The notes beneath the pieces were generated by a model. The model did no database searches. It saw nothing but the letters and a program-made list of their open reading frames with translations, and was not told where the DNA came from. Made by a program: the position numbers and the translations under genes. A stretch of DNA of 64,000 nucleotides from Bacillus sp. JCM 19058 (lineage in GTDB: Bacteria > Bacillota > Bacilli > Bacillales_H > Bacillaceae_D): contig BAXO01000006.1 of assembly GCA_001310555.1 (NCBI GenBank), positions 1 to 64,000 on the forward strand, read 5' to 3'. This document shows positions 1 to 10,720 of this stretch, piece by piece; the first letter of the stretch is position 1, and every line of letters begins with the position of its first letter.

Positions 1-752
1 TTTTTAAACGGCTGACCGATCATGAAAAAGAAGAGCGAATGTTACAGCTATGTACATATGATACGCCTTGTATTATGATTTCGAGAGAGCTCGATGCACC
101 AAAAGAATTAATTGTCGCTGCTGAACAGAATGGTGTGCCTGTTCTGCGTTCGACCGATACGACGACTCGTCTCAGCAGTAAATTAACAAATTATTTGGAG
201 AGCTGCTTGGCACCTTCAACAGCTGTCCACGGCGTGTTAGTTGATATATATGGTATCGGGGTTTTAATTACTGGAAATAGTGGCGTCGGTAAAAGTGAAA
301 CAGCCCTTGATCTCGTCCGCCGCGGTCATCGTCTCGTTGCTGATGACTCCGTCGAAATTCGCCAGGAAAATGAAGATACGTTAATTGGCCGTTCGCCAGA
401 ATTGATTCAGCATTTACTCGAAATTCGCGGATTAGGGATTATTAATGTCATGACACTTTTTGGCGCGGGTGCGGTGCGCCCTTTCAAAAAGATTTCGCTT
501 TGTATCGACTTAGAAATTTGGGATCAGAAGAAAGCCTATGATCGCCTTGGTTTAGAGGAAGAGAAGATGAAAATCATCGATACCGAAATCACAAAGCTGA
601 CAATCCCGGTACGTCCAGGACGAAATCTCGCTGTTATTATTGAAGTAGCGGCAATGAACTTCCGGTTAAAGCGGCTAGGGATCAACGCCGCTCAAGAGTT
701 CTCTGAACGGTTGTCGAACGTCATTGAGGAAGGCGACAGTGAGTTATTTTAA
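1..752 (+). CDS. hprK: HPr kinase/phosphorylase (5' end outside window)
   Basis: Bifunctional enzyme that phosphorylates and dephosphorylates Ser46 of HPr and Crh and so sets carbon catabolite control in the cytoplasm. The reading frame is open from base 3, so roughly the first 70 of about 310 residues lie outside the window. Visible: the Walker A loop [12 protein letters not shown] near nt 270-300, the acidic stretch [11 protein letters not shown], and the family signature [18 protein letters not shown]. The C-terminus ([19 protein letters not shown]) is typical. Intact in this window. It heads the conserved hprK-lgt cluster; its partner crh lies at 19143. Confidence 0.96.
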   Translation, partial: FKRLTDHEKEERMLQLCTYDTPCIMISRELDAPKELIVAAEQNGVPVLRSTDTTTRLSSKLTNYLESCLAPSTAVHGVLVDIYGIGVLITGNSGVGKSETALDLVRRGHRLVADDSVEIRQENEDTLIGRSPELIQHLLEIRGLGIINVMTLFGAGAVRPFKKISLCIDLEIWDQKKAYDRLGLEEEKMKIIDTEITKLTIPVRPGRNLAVIIEVAAMNFRLKRLGINAAQEFSERLSNVIEEGDSELF

Positions 753-774
753 TTGGATAAAATGAGGTGAGAGC

Positions 775-1625
775 ATGGAGGAAACGATTGAACCGCTAAA
801 CCCAATATTTTTGGAAATTGGTTCACTTACGATTTACTGGTATGGAGTTATTATCGGGATCGGGGTATTTCTAGGATATTTGTTGGCGACAAGAGAAGCG
901 AGTCGCCGCGGAATGCCGAAAGAGACATTTGCCGACCTGTTATTGTTCGCGTTACCTATTTCGATTTTATCTGCAAGGCTGTATTATGTCATTTTTCGCT
1001 GGGAGCAGTTTGCCGATGATCCGATTCGTGTCTTCTACATTTGGGAGGGTGGCATTGCCATTCACGGAGCGTTAATCGGTGCAGTCATAACAGCTTATCT
1101 CTTTGCCAAAAAAAAGAAAGCTCTCCTTCTGGCAGCTAGCTGATGTAGCAGCTCCGAGTATTTTACTCGGGCAAGCGATCGGTCGTTGGGGTAATTTTAT
1201 GAATCAGGAAGTGTACGGGGGACCGGTTACGAGAGAATTTCTTGAAGGGCTGTTTTTACCAGATTTTATTATTAATCAAATGTATATTAATGGAACCTAT
1301 TATCACCCAACGTTTTTGTACGAATCTGTCTGGAACTTGTTAGGGGTCTTCCTGCTGCTTTATTTGCGACGGGTGAATTTAAGACAAGGTGAACTATTCT
1401 TAAGCTACGTGATCTGGTATTCAGTTGGACGCTTTTTCATTGAAGGCATTCGTCTCGACTATTTATTAATCGGGGGTTTCTTAAAAACGGCACAGGTCAT
1501 TTCAGTCGTATTAGTGATTGGCTCGATTGTACTATGGATTTATCGCCGTAAGCAGCCAAACACTCCACGCTACCTCGACCGTGCAATATCTGCAAAAAAA
1601 AGGAAAACGAAAGAAGAAAAAGTAA
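775..1625 (+). CDS. lgt: Prolipoprotein diacylglyceryl transferase (two apparent frameshifts)
   Basis: Membrane enzyme that moves diacylglycerol from phosphatidylglycerol to the lipobox cysteine of prolipoproteins. Start ATG at 775 follows the ribosome site GAGGTGAGAG, 22 bases after hprK. The hallmark segment [18 protein letters not shown] is present, with several membrane helices on each side. The frame breaks at the A8 run 1108-1115; reading it as A7 restores ...[20 protein letters not shown] second A8 run (1594-1601) read as A7 gives a lysine-rich end and stop at 1623-1625. Without that second correction the frame runs on to 1765 with unlikely protein. Substrate lipoproteins in this window include the two sugar-binding proteins. 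Confidence 0.93.
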
Positions 1626-1935
1626 ACTCGCTTCGACAAGGCTATAACGAGCGGTGGTTCAGGTGGAGGCTCTGCCCCACTTCGGTTGCCTACCAACGAA
1701 TCAAATATGGAGGTGCTCGGGTCAAGTCGTTCATGACAATGGCCATCTCGAGCTTCAGAGAATAAACGGTTTATGTATTTTCTGTTCAAGCTTTTCTCAT
1801 TTCCTGAGACTGGCTTGAAGTTGGAGCCATCTTTCCGCGAATAATGACTAAGGCAAAATAAAGATAGAGAGAAGAAACGTGAGTTGCCCGATGTTTAAGG
1901 GTAGCCGAAGTTTGGAAAAAATAGGAGTGTGTAGG
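1626..1935 (+). other. Gap between lgt and yvoD-like gene
   Basis: About 310 bases with no firm gene. One plus-strand frame (about 1651-1737) reads as a Gly/Ser-rich stretch beginning [14 protein letters not shown]. It could be an alternative Lgt tail if one more base is wrong. No clear promoter or terminator was found. Confidence 0.3.
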
Positions 1936-2892
1936 ATGGGGATGTGTAAACGTGGCATTCTTGTTGGATTGAAAACGACTTGGATGCTCGGTAAAATAAT
2001 TTTTCCGATTACGCTCATTGTAACGATACTCGGCTATACACCAGTGCTTGGCTGGATAGCCGGTGCGCTAGCACCGTTGATGAACTGGATTGGCTTGCCG
2101 GGAGAAGCAGCCATTCCGCTCGTCATCGGCAATGTTTCCAACCTGTATGCGGCAATCGGTGCGATTTTGACGCTAGATTTGACGGTCAAAGAAGTATTTA
2201 TTCTCGCGGTCATGCTGTCTTTTTCGCATAATTTGTTTGTGGAATCGGCCGTTGCAGTAAAAGTTGGTATTAGCATGACTGTGGTCATGGCAGTGAGAGT
2301 GAGTCTGGCGCTCCTTTCAGCTTTTCTCATAGCCAGGCTTTGGAACGGTGGAGGGGAAATAGCACAATACGGATTTTTTTCCTACGTCGCCAGAGACTGA
2401 GGTTACTGGCTGGTTGGCGATTTTGTGGAAAGGAATCGAGAGTGCCTTGTTAGGGATCGTTCAATTAGCGATCATTGTTATCCCTCTCATGTTGTTTATT
2501 CAAATTGCGAAGGAAATGAATTGGTTAAATTTGTTGGCGAAAGCATGCGCCCTTTTACAAGGTTGCTCGGCATTAGCAGTAATACTTCAACGACGCTTGC
2601 TTCAGGACTCGCGTTCGGTTTGGCCTTTGGGGCCGGCGTGATGATTCAGGCTGTCAAAGAGGATGGAGTTAAAAAGAAGGATTTGTATCTAGTCTTTATT
2701 TTCCTAGTAGCTTGTCACGCGGTGGTCGAGGATACCTTGATTTTTATTCCGCTCGGTATTCCGGTGTGGCCATTGCTGCTGATTCGTCTAATTACGGCGA
2801 TAATCGTAACGATTGTTGTGGCTTTCATATGGAGAAGGCTGGAAAAGAAAGGACAAGGATTAAAAGGAAAGGAAGCGACCTATGAACATTGA
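1936..2892 (+). CDS. yvoD: YvoD-like nucleoside-recognition (Gate) membrane protein, frameshifted
   Basis: Polytopic membrane protein of the nucleoside recognition/spore-maturation Gate family; transport or signalling role unknown. The start ATG 1936 follows AGGAG (1923-1927) and gives [20 protein letters not shown]. Hydrophobic segments and the motif [18 protein letters not shown] are visible in the first half; [18 protein letters not shown] in the second is typical of this family. Two shifts break it: T7 at 2374-2380 (one base too many) and a missing base near 2540-2542. The position between lgt and ppaX matches B. subtilis yvoD. It overlaps ppaX by 11 bases, which suggests translational coupling. 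Confidence 0.8.
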
Positions 2893-3529
2893 TACATTAT
2901 TGTTTGATCTAGACGGGACACTGATTAATACGAATGAACTAATCATTGCTTCTTTTCTTCATACACTTGAGCACTACAAACCGGGGGAGTATCAACGCGA
3001 GCAGGTGATTGAGTTTATCGGACCTACTTTGACCGAAAGCTTTCGCTCGATCGATCGGGATCGCTACGAGGAAATGATTGCCGTTTACCGTCAATTTAAT
3101 CATGAAAAGCATGATGAACTTGTGCGGGAGTATGAAGGTGTATATGAAACGATCGAGGAGCTCGACAAGAAAGGATACAAGCTTGCCGTCGTTACGACTA
3201 AAATTAACGAAACGGCTCTTATGGGGTTAAAATTAATAGGGCTTGATCGATTTTTTGATGTTGTCATTGGCCTTAATGATGTTGAAAACGCGAAGCCGGA
3301 CCCGGAGCCTCTGGAAAAAGCGTTGAGAGCATTAGGATCTGACAAGAAGAGTGCGATAATGGTCGGCGACAGCCAGTACGATATTTTAGCAGGAAAAAAC
3401 GCCGGTGTGCTGACCGCTGCCGTAGGTTGGTCAATCAAAGGAGAGGCGTTTATTCGTTCATTTGAACCCGATTTTGTATTAAACAATATGCGCGATTTGC
3501 TTGAAATTGTAGGAGTGAGAGCGCCGTGA
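2882..3529 (+). CDS. ppaX: Pyrophosphatase PpaX (HAD superfamily)
   Basis: Hydrolyses pyrophosphate, thought to remove PPi released when HprK works as a phosphorylase. It has 215 residues, the normal family length, and is intact. HAD motif [13 protein letters not shown] (residues 6-17), motif II around VVTT (about 101-104), and motif [16 protein letters not shown] and [13 protein letters not shown] are all present. It overlaps the upstream gene by 11 bases and the downstream acetyltransferase by 4 (GTGA), so the hprK-lgt-yvoD-ppaX-yvoF set reads as one operon. Confidence 0.94.
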   Translation: MNIDTLLFDLDGTLINTNELIIASFLHTLEHYKPGEYQREQVIEFIGPTLTESFRSIDRDRYEEMIAVYRQFNHEKHDELVREYEGVYETIEELDKKGYKLAVVTTKINETALMGLKLIGLDRFFDVVIGLNDVENAKPDPEPLEKALRALGSDKKSAIMVGDSQYDILAGKNAGVLTAAVGWSIKGEAFIRSFEPDFVLNNMRDLLEIVGVRAP

Positions 3530-4022
3530 GCCGCAAGACGGAGCGTTATCAAGTAAATGTTTCCAATTCTCTTTGGCAAATTTACAAGACGGTTCCATTT
3601 TGGAAGGTTGTTAAAAATTTCGTGATTATTCAGCTCGCTCGCTATACGCCATTTTTAAAGATGAAAAATTGGCTGTACCGTACGTTTTTACGGATGAAAG
3701 TCGGCGACGAGACTGCTGTTGCCTTATGGTCATGATCGATGTTATGTTTCCTGAACGAATTTCTATAGGGAAAAACACGATCGTCGGATACAATACGACG
3801 ATTCTTGCTCATGAATATTTAATAAAGGAATATCGTCTTGGCGATGTCATTATCGGTGACGAGGTGATGATTGGGGCCAATACGACGATTTTACCAGGGG
3901 TCACTATTGGCGATCGGGCGATCGTTTCTGCTGGGACATTAGTTAATCGTGATGTTCCAGCAGGCGCGTTTGTTGGCGGGAACCCGATGCAGCTTATTAG
4001 AGAAGAAAATAAACAACTATAA
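3526..4022 (+). CDS. yvoF: YvoF-like hexapeptide-repeat acetyltransferase, frameshifted
   Basis: Left-handed beta-helix (hexapeptide) acyltransferase of the maltose/galactoside O-acetyltransferase superfamily; substrate unknown. Start GTG 3526 overlaps the ppaX stop. The N-terminal part [18 protein letters not shown] matches YvoF proteins. Repeats such as [30 protein letters not shown] and [13 protein letters not shown] form the helix, ending in the usual GGNPMQLI. One base appears missing in the CC at 3722-3723 (CCC restores [14 protein letters not shown]). Last gene of the hprK operon; a hairpin terminator follows immediately. Confidence 0.85.
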
Positions 4023-4044
4023 ACTGCACGCTAGTGCGGTTTTT
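4023..4044 (+). terminator. Rho-independent terminator of hprK-yvoF operon
   Basis: A 7-bp stem (ACTGCAC 4023-4029 with GTGCGGT 4034-4040, one G-T pair), a 4-base loop and a run of five T directly after the yvoF stop codon. Confidence 0.8.
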
Positions 4045-4173
4045 GCTGAAAGCAAAGGGTTCGTGGTTAGCGTTGAGACCGAGTAATTGCGAGCGCCAGG
4101 TTTTATACCACTAGCACTTGTTCAACCCTCCCTTTTATTCTCAAAATAAAGCGAACAATTTGACGGTTCTATC

Positions 4174-4202
4174 TTGACGTTTTCTTATCGGCAAGGTAAA
4201 CT
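4174..4202 (+). promoter_or_regulatory. Probable sigma-A promoter of the his operon
   Basis: TTGACG (4174-4179), 17-base spacer, TAAACT (4197-4202), about 90 bases before the hisZ start. A loose inverted repeat TTAGT/ACTAA lies just downstream and could be an operator; no known regulator site is recognised. Confidence 0.5.
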
Positions 4203-4289
4203 GAAAATACTTTATCTTATTAGTATATTAGCGAACTAAAGTAAAGTTATCTGAACGTTAATTCATACAGTAAAATTTGAGGTGGAGAC

Positions 4290-5518
4290 ATGTCGAAACC
4301 ATTTATGTTTGAAAAGCCGCTTGGGATGAGAGATACGGTACCTGAGCTTTATCAGACAAAAAAAGCGAATATGTGAGCAAATCGAAACGGAAATTCAAAG
4401 CTGGGGCTATCAAATGATTGAAACGCCGACGCTTGAGTACTATGAAACGGTTGGAATGGCATCTGCCATCCTCGATCAACAGCTGTTTAAATTGCTTGAT
4501 AAGCAAGGCAATACGCTCGTGCTTTGCCCTGATATGACTGCCCCAATCGCTAGGGTAGTCGCTTCAAGCTTAAAGAGGGCGAACTATCCGCTCCGCTTGG
4601 CCTATCAATCGCTCGTCTACCGAGCACAACAATATGAGGCAGGAAAGCCTACAGAATTCGAGCAGGTTGGCGTAGAACTAATTGGCGATAGTACCGTCAG
4701 TGCAGATGGAGAAGTCATTGCACTAATGGCGGCAGCTTTAAAGAAGGCAGGCTTAACCGACTTTAAAATAGCGATCGGCCATGTTGGCTATTTGCAAGCA
4801 TTGCTGCTTGATAGCGTTCAATCGGAAGAGCGGGCCCAAGCATTGATGAGATTTTTATACGAAAAAAAATTATGTTGGCTATCGTGAGTATGTGAAGGGT
4901 CTTGCTTTGTCATCCGTTGAAAAGGAGAGCTTACTTGGACTGCTCAAGCTTCGGGGTGGACGAAATACGTTAAAGTTAGCGGCGAAACTTGTGAAGTCGG
5001 AAGCGGGTGAGAAGGCTCTATCTGAACTTAAGCAGCTTTGGGAAGTTTTGGAGAGCCATCAAGTGGTCGAGTATGTGAAGTTTGACTTGAATCTTGTTTT
5101 GCATATGAGCTATTACACTGGAGTCGTTTTTGAAGGGTACGGGCAGCGACTCGGCGTTCCACTCTGCAGTGGTGGACGCTATGATGAGCTACTGGCAAAA
5201 TTTAATCGGCCTGCCCAAGCGACTGGTTTTGGCGTTCGCGTTGATCTGCTTGTCGAAGCGATAGGGGAAACCACAAATGTGAAGGAGCAAACGTGTATCA
5301 TCTTCAGTAAGGAACGCCGAAAGGAAGCGATCCGTCTTGCCAAGAGTAAACGGAACGCCGGGGAAATGGTCGTGCTTCAAGATGTGGCTGGTGTTGAGAA
5401 TCTTGACCGAATGTCTGAACAGTTTTCCGATGTCATTGATTGCACCGGAAAAATGAAGGGAGGCGCAACTAATGAGCACAGTCCTGACGATGGCGATGCC
5501 AAAGGGAAGAATCTTTGA
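4290..5518 (+). CDS. hisZ: ATP phosphoribosyltransferase regulatory subunit HisZ, frameshifted
   Basis: HisRS-like regulatory subunit that pairs with short-form HisG for the first step of histidine synthesis. Start ATG 4290 after GGTGGAG gives [19 protein letters not shown]. Class II synthetase-like features are visible: [15 protein letters not shown], the LAYQSLVYR segment and [13 protein letters not shown] near the end. A7 at 4358-4364 and A8 at 4862-4869 each carry one base too many. The frame as written runs to 5518, 47 bases into hisG. If the A5 at 5449-5453 is really A4, the stop is 5454-5456, giving about 387 residues, close to the usual 390, and freeing the hisG ribosome site. First gene of the his operon. 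Confidence 0.92.
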
Positions 5519-6104
5519 GGAAGCCGTGGAGTTGTTGCGCAAGGCGGGCTATCGTTTGCCTGATGAGTTTATCGATTCGCGTAAGCTGATCGTCGATGTT
5601 CCTGAGGAGAATATGCGGTTTATTCTTGCCAAACCAATGGATGTTCCGACGTATGTTGAGCATGGTGTGGCTGATGCCGGAGTAGCAGGCAAGGACGTAA
5701 TGATCGAAGAAGAACGCGACGTATATGAAGTGCTTGACTTAAATATTAGTAATTGTTATTTGGCGGTTGCTGGCTTGCCTGGCTATGAAAAAAAAGACAT
5801 CAACCCGAAGGTAGCTTCCAAATATCCGAAGCTCGCTACAAGTTATTTTAAGGAGCAAGGAGAACAGGTCGAAATTATCAAACTGAACGGATCGATTGAA
5901 CTCGCTCCTTTAATCGGGCTTGCCGATCGAATTGTCGATATCGTTTCAACCGGAAGAACGCTTAAGGAGAACGGTCTTGTTGAGCTTGAGACGATTGTAC
6001 CGATTACGTCAAGACTGATCGTCAATCCAGTCAGTTACCGGATGAAGGATGAGCGAATTGATCAAATGGTCGAACGATTATCAAAAGTCGTTAAGGAGGG
6101 GTAA
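5472..6104 (+). CDS. hisG: ATP phosphoribosyltransferase, short form
   Basis: Catalyses ATP + PRPP to phosphoribosyl-ATP, the committed step of histidine synthesis. It has 210 residues: the short HisG lacking the C-terminal regulatory domain, which is why HisZ is needed and encoded just upstream. Seen: [31 protein letters not shown], and the PRPP-binding loop [16 protein letters not shown]. Ribosome site AAGGGAGG precedes ATG 5472. Intact frame; hisD follows after 3 bases. Confidence 0.96.
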   Translation: MSTVLTMAMPKGRIFEEAVELLRKAGYRLPDEFIDSRKLIVDVPEENMRFILAKPMDVPTYVEHGVADAGVAGKDVMIEEERDVYEVLDLNISNCYLAVAGLPGYEKKDINPKVASKYPKLATSYFKEQGEQVEIIKLNGSIELAPLIGLADRIVDIVSTGRTLKENGLVELETIVPITSRLIVNPVSYRMKDERIDQMVERLSKVVKEG

Positions 6105-6107
6105 ACC

Positions 6108-7378
6108 GTGAAAATTGTTGCCATTGATCAAAAAGTTAATTTGAGACGGAATGTAGATACCGGGACTGAACGGCAAAGGGAAGCTGTGAAGACGATTATT
6201 GAACAAGTCAAGGAGCAAGGTGATGACGCGTTATTTTCCTTAACGGCAAAGCTTGACCAGGCAAGGCTGTCCTCGCTCAAAGTAACAGAAGAGGAAATAG
6301 CAGCTGCCTATGAAGCTATCGATCAAGCCGTTCTTTCTGCCGTTCGACAAGCGATCGAAAATATTCATGATTTTCATGAGCGACAAAAGCGCCAATCTTG
6401 GTTTACGACGAAGGCTGACGGTACATTGCTCGGACAGAAGATTACACCGCTCGATTCTGTTGGTGTCTACGTTCCGGGAGGCAAAGCATCCTATCCATCG
6501 TCGATTATGATGAATGTGATCCCTGCCAAGGTTGCCGGGGTAAAATCGATTGTTATGGTGACACCACCTGAAGCTGATGGCTCGATTGCAGCGGAGAGGC
6601 TTGTGACTGCTGCAGAATTAGGGGTTGAACACATTTTTAAGCTCGGCGGTGCTCAAGCCATTGCTGCGCTTGCATATGGAACGGAAACGGTACCATCTGT
6701 CGATAAAATTACCGGACCAGGAAATATTTTTGTTGCTCTTGCGAAACGAGAAGTGTTTGGTCATGTGGACATTGATATGATTGCCGGACCGAGTGAAATT
6801 GTTGTTCTCGCTGATAATACCGCAAATCCGGCATATATTGCCGCAGATTTGCTTTCTCAAGCAGAGCATGACGAACGAGCTTCCGCTGTGTTAGTGACGA
6901 CATCGCGACAGCTGGCGGAAGACGTCTCGTTTGAGGTCGAATCGCAGCTAAAGCGTTGCCGAAGCAAGAAATCGCCGCTCGGTCGCTCGCTGATTTTGGA
7001 GTGGCTTATGTCGCAAGGAGTCTAGCTGAGGCTGTTGAAACGGTCAATGAGCTAGCTCCCGAGCACCTAGAAATTATAACAGAGGAGCCGATGATGCTTG
7101 TCGGCAAGATTAGACATGCGGGTGCAATATTCCTCGGCCCATACAGCTCAGAGCCGGTAGGCGATTATTTCGCCGGACCGAATCATATTTTACCGACAAA
7201 TGGAACGGCTCGCTTTTCCAGCCCGTTGAATGTCGACGATTTTACGAAAAAATCGAGCATTATTAGTTACAGTAAAAAAGCTTTCTACACGAATGCGAAA
7301 CAAATAACAACGTTAGCTCGACTGGAAGGGCTTGAAGCGCATGCTCGAGCGATTGAAATTCGATTGGAGGAAGAGTAA
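6108..7378 (+). CDS. hisD: Histidinol dehydrogenase, one apparent frameshift
   Basis: Zn and NAD dependent enzyme that oxidises L-histidinol to L-histidine, the last pathway steps. GTG start 6108 after AAGGAGGGG. Family motifs: [69 protein letters not shown] and the late [14 protein letters not shown]. One base seems missing in the A run at 6950-6952; AAAA there joins ...ESQLK to [11 protein letters not shown]. Length about 423 residues, normal. It overlaps hisB by one base (TAATG). Confidence 0.95.
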
Positions 7379-7968
7379 TGGAAGCACGTCAGGCAAAAGT
7401 TGAACGGGAGACAGGAGAAACTCAAATTAAGCTTGATTTTGCAATTGATGGAATGGGGAAAGCAGAGCTTGAGACAGGTGTTCCGTTTCTCACTCATATG
7501 CTAGATCTATTTACGAAGCACGGTCATTTCAATTTAACTGTTCAGGCTAAGGGCGATACGGACGTGGATGACCATCATACGACTGAGGATATCGGCATTT
7601 GTCTAGGGCATGCCTTAAAGGAAGCTCTCGGAGATAAAAAAAGGGATCAAGCGTTACGGGAATGCCTTTGTCCCGATGGATGAGACACTTGCTCAAGTTG
7701 TGGTAGATTTAAGCAATCGCCTCATCTCGAATTTCGTGCTGAATTTCCGAGCGGAAAAGTCGGAACCTTCGATACGGAGCTCGTGCACGAATTTCTTTGG
7801 AAGCTGGCACTGGAAGCACGGATGAACCTCCATGTAATCGTCCATTACGGTCATAATACCCATCATATGATTGAAGCGGTGTTTAAAGCGCTGGCAAGAG
7901 CGCTGGACGAAGCAACGATGGTTGACGAACGGGTGAAGGGTGTTCCTTCAACGAAAGGGATGCTATAA
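7378..7968 (+). CDS. hisB: Imidazoleglycerol-phosphate dehydratase, frameshifted
   Basis: Mn-dependent dehydratase of step 7 of histidine synthesis; monofunctional form with no phosphatase domain. Metal-binding histidine clusters are visible: [27 protein letters not shown] and [17 protein letters not shown]. The centre is broken twice: A7 at 7636-7642 has one base too many, and a C is missing at 7720-7721 (CCC). Together they restore ...[15 protein letters not shown]. The next gene starts right after the stop. Confidence 0.94.
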
Positions 7969-8611
7969 ATGATCGGAATTATTGATTATGGAATGGGCAA
8001 TTTGTACAGCGTCAGAAAAGCGCTAGAAAGGTTAAATCTCGACTATATCGTCTCTGGCAAGATCGAAGAGCTATGCGAGGTAGACGGACTGATTTTGCCT
8101 GGTGTGGGGGCTTTTCCAGATGCGATGGCAATTTTAAACGAATCTGGATTGTCGGCGTTTTTGCAGGATTGGGCTTTCGCACGTAAACCGTTGCTTGGGA
8201 TATGTCTAGGAATGCAGCTCTTGTTTGAGGAAAGCGATGAGCTTAAGAAAACGAAGGGTGTTTGCTTATTGCCAGGGCGAATCGAGCGATTTCATGGGGT
8301 TGGGCAGGATGGCCAAAGGTATAAGGTCCCGCACATGGGGTGGAATAAGCTTAACTTTACTCAAAATGAGCATCCGCTCTTAACTAATGTTGAAGAAGGA
8401 TATGTTTATTTTGTCCATTCCTATGTTGTCAAGTCTGACGATTCGGAGATATTGCTTGCGACGAGCCATTATGATGGAACCGTTCCTGCTGTTGTCGGCC
8501 GAGGATATGTCATGGGTACGCAATTTCATCCGGAAAAGAGCAGTCAGGTCGGTATGGCGATATTAAAAAAATTTTGGTGAGCTGGTGAAGGAGGAAGCGT
8601 CTCGTGAGTAA
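7969..8611 (+). CDS. hisH: Imidazole glycerol phosphate synthase, glutaminase subunit
   Basis: Class I glutamine amidotransferase that feeds ammonia to HisF. Start [14 protein letters not shown]; nucleophile cysteine in [15 protein letters not shown]; His/Glu of the triad in [11 protein letters not shown]. As written the frame stops at 8580. Reading A7 at 8565-8571 as A6 replaces the abrupt end by [14 protein letters not shown] and a stop at 8609-8611, the length expected for HisH. That stop overlaps the GTG start of hisA by 8 bases, and the hisA ribosome site then lies inside hisH. Confidence 0.94.
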
Positions 8612-9340
8612 GTTTACAATTTACCCAGCGATTGATATGCGAGCCGGGAAATGTGTTCGCCTTGTGCAAGGTGACTATAATCAAGAAACTGTCTATGGCG
8701 ATTCTCCTTTTGACATGGCTGAGCGGTTTGTCCGGGCGGGCGCAAGCTGGATTCATATGGTTGATTTAGATGGAGCGAAAGCGAAGGAGAGAATTAACGA
8801 TGAGCATGTCGTTCGCGTCGCTCGGGAGCTGGACGTCTCGGTCCAGGTTGGCGGCGGCATTCGAACTGCCGCTGATATCGCCTTTTATTTGGAAAACGGA
8901 GTCGAGCGCGTAATTCTTGGCAGCATTGCTGTTAAGAATCCCGAGTTTACAAAGAAAATGCTTGCCGAATACGGTGGGGAACGGATTGTAATTGGACTCG
9001 ATGCTCGTGATGGCTATGTCGCCACAGAAGGCTGGCTCGAAACGTCAACTGTGAAGGCGGAGGAGCTGGCACGAGAGCTTGGTAAACACGGAGCAGAGGT
9101 GTTTATATTTACCGATATCTCCCGCGATGGTATGCTTTCCGGCCCTAATACGGAAGCGATTGCCCGCTTGGCCAAGGCAACAGGCAAGGAAGTGATCGCT
9201 TCAGGAGGAGTGAGCTCCCTTGCTGATTTGCAAAGCTTGCACGTCCATGCTCGTGACGGCGTTGGGGGGGCTATTGTCGGAAAAGCTCTGTATACAAATC
9301 AATTTACGCTACTGATGCGTTAAAGAAAGAGGGTAGCTAA
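8604..9340 (+). CDS. hisA: ProFAR isomerase (HisA)
   Basis: TIM-barrel isomerase opening the ribose ring of ProFAR, step 4 of the histidine pathway. GTG start 8604 after GAAGGAGGAAG. Motifs: [55 protein letters not shown] and [14 protein letters not shown], with the catalytic Asp pair. As written the frame ends at 9323; one missing T near 9310 gives [12 protein letters not shown] and a stop at 9338-9340. That overlaps the hisF start by one base. Confidence 0.94.
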
Positions 9341-10103
9341 TGCTGACAAAACGAATCATTCCGTGTCTTGACGTAAAGGACGGTCGTGTTGTTAAAGGAA
9401 TTCAGTTTGTTGATTTACGCGATGCCGGTGACCCAGTTGAATTGGCTACTTTCTACGATGAGCAAGGCGCCGATGAATTAGTTTTCCTCGATATTTCTGC
9501 TTCTCATGAAGGACGGGAAACGATGGTTGAAGTGGTGGAACAGGTGGCTGCAAGGCTCGCCATTCCGTTTACAGTCGGCGGTGGCATTAACACACTTGAG
9601 GATATGAAGCGAGTGCTGCGAGCGGGAGCAGATAAAGTATCGCTCAACACAGCGGCAGTAAATCGACCCGAGCTGATCAAAGAAGGAGCAGATTTTTTTC
9701 GGATCACAATGTATAGTCATCGCTATTGATGCCAAATACGATGACGAGCTAAAGACTTGGCGTATCTACACTCATGGCGGGAGAAGCAACGGAGTGGAAA
9801 GCGGTCGATTGGGCGAAAGAAGCCGTCCGGCTCGGTGCTGGTGAAATTCTGCTGACGAGCATGGATCACGATGGTGCTAAGACGGGCTTTGATCTCGCAT
9901 TGACTAAGGCAATTCATGAGGCTGTTTCTGTACCGGTTATCGCCTCAGGTGGGGCAGGGAACAAAGAGCATTTTGCGGAGGTTTTTAATGCAGCGAATGC
10001 TGATGCAGCACTGGCGGCGTCTATTTTCCACTATAAGGAAACTTCAGTCGAGGAAGTAAAGGCATTTTTGAAAAAGGAAGGCTGGCGATACGATGACGAT
10101 TAA
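9340..10103 (+). CDS. hisF: Imidazole glycerol phosphate synthase, cyclase subunit, frameshifted
   Basis: TIM-barrel cyclase that uses ammonia from HisH to form the imidazole ring and AICAR. Seen: [60 protein letters not shown] and [14 protein letters not shown]7 at 9693-9699 is one base too long ([14 protein letters not shown] is restored). A second break near 9779-9787 is either one extra base or loss of a GA dinucleotide; the latter restores HGGREATEWK. The end overlaps hisI by 11 bases. Confidence 0.93.
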
Positions 10104-10720
10104 GGCGATTAAATTTGATGATAACGGGCTCGTCCCAGCCATTGTCCAGGATGCCGTGAGCAAGGAAGTGCTGACGCTTGCTTATATGAATCAGGCTTCG
10201 TTGCAGCAATCGATAGAAACAAAGGAAACGTGGTTTTACAGCCGCTCGCGCCAAGAGCTTTGGCATAAGGGAGAAACCTCTGGAAATACACAGAAAATCG
10301 TTGATATCCGTTACGATTGTGATGCGGATGCTCTAGTTGTGCTTGTCGTGCCGGAAGGGCCCGCTTGCCACAAAGGAACGTATTCCTGCTTTGCCGATTC
10401 ATTATTCGAGAATGGCGTTAACAGCAAGCCAGATCGTTTCAGGATTATTACTCAGCTTGAGCAGTTGATTGCGCAACGCGAGGCGGAAATGCCGGAAGGA
10501 GCCTATACGACATACTTATTCGAAAAAGGTGTAGACAAAATCTTAAAAAAAGGTTGGCGAGGAAGCAGGCGAAGTGATTATTGCCGCCAAAAATCGCGAC
10601 CATGAAGAGTTAAAATGGGAAGTGGCGGATTTGCTTTATCATGTACTCGTTTTACTGCGCGAACAAAAACTGCCGCTCGATGACGTGCTTGAGGTGCTTG
10701 AAGAAAGACACCAGCAATAA
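10093..10720 (+). CDS. hisI: Bifunctional phosphoribosyl-AMP cyclohydrolase/phosphoribosyl-ATP pyrophosphatase
   Basis: Fused HisI-HisE protein for steps 2 and 3 of histidine synthesis. N-terminal cyclohydrolase: [27 protein letters not shown] and the zinc-site cysteines in [13 protein letters not shown] and [13 protein letters not shown]-terminal HisE pyrophosphohydrolase helix [12 protein letters not shown] with its Glu residues. As written the frame ends early at 10605; reading A7 at 10545-10551 as A6 restores the HisE domain to a stop at 10718-10720. Last gene of the his operon. Confidence 0.94.

Noticed and set aside
1532..1789. Minus-strand open frame of 85 codons over the lgt tail
   Set aside because: It overlaps the conserved lgt coding strand, has a poly-Phe/Pro composition mirroring A-runs and has no ribosome site.
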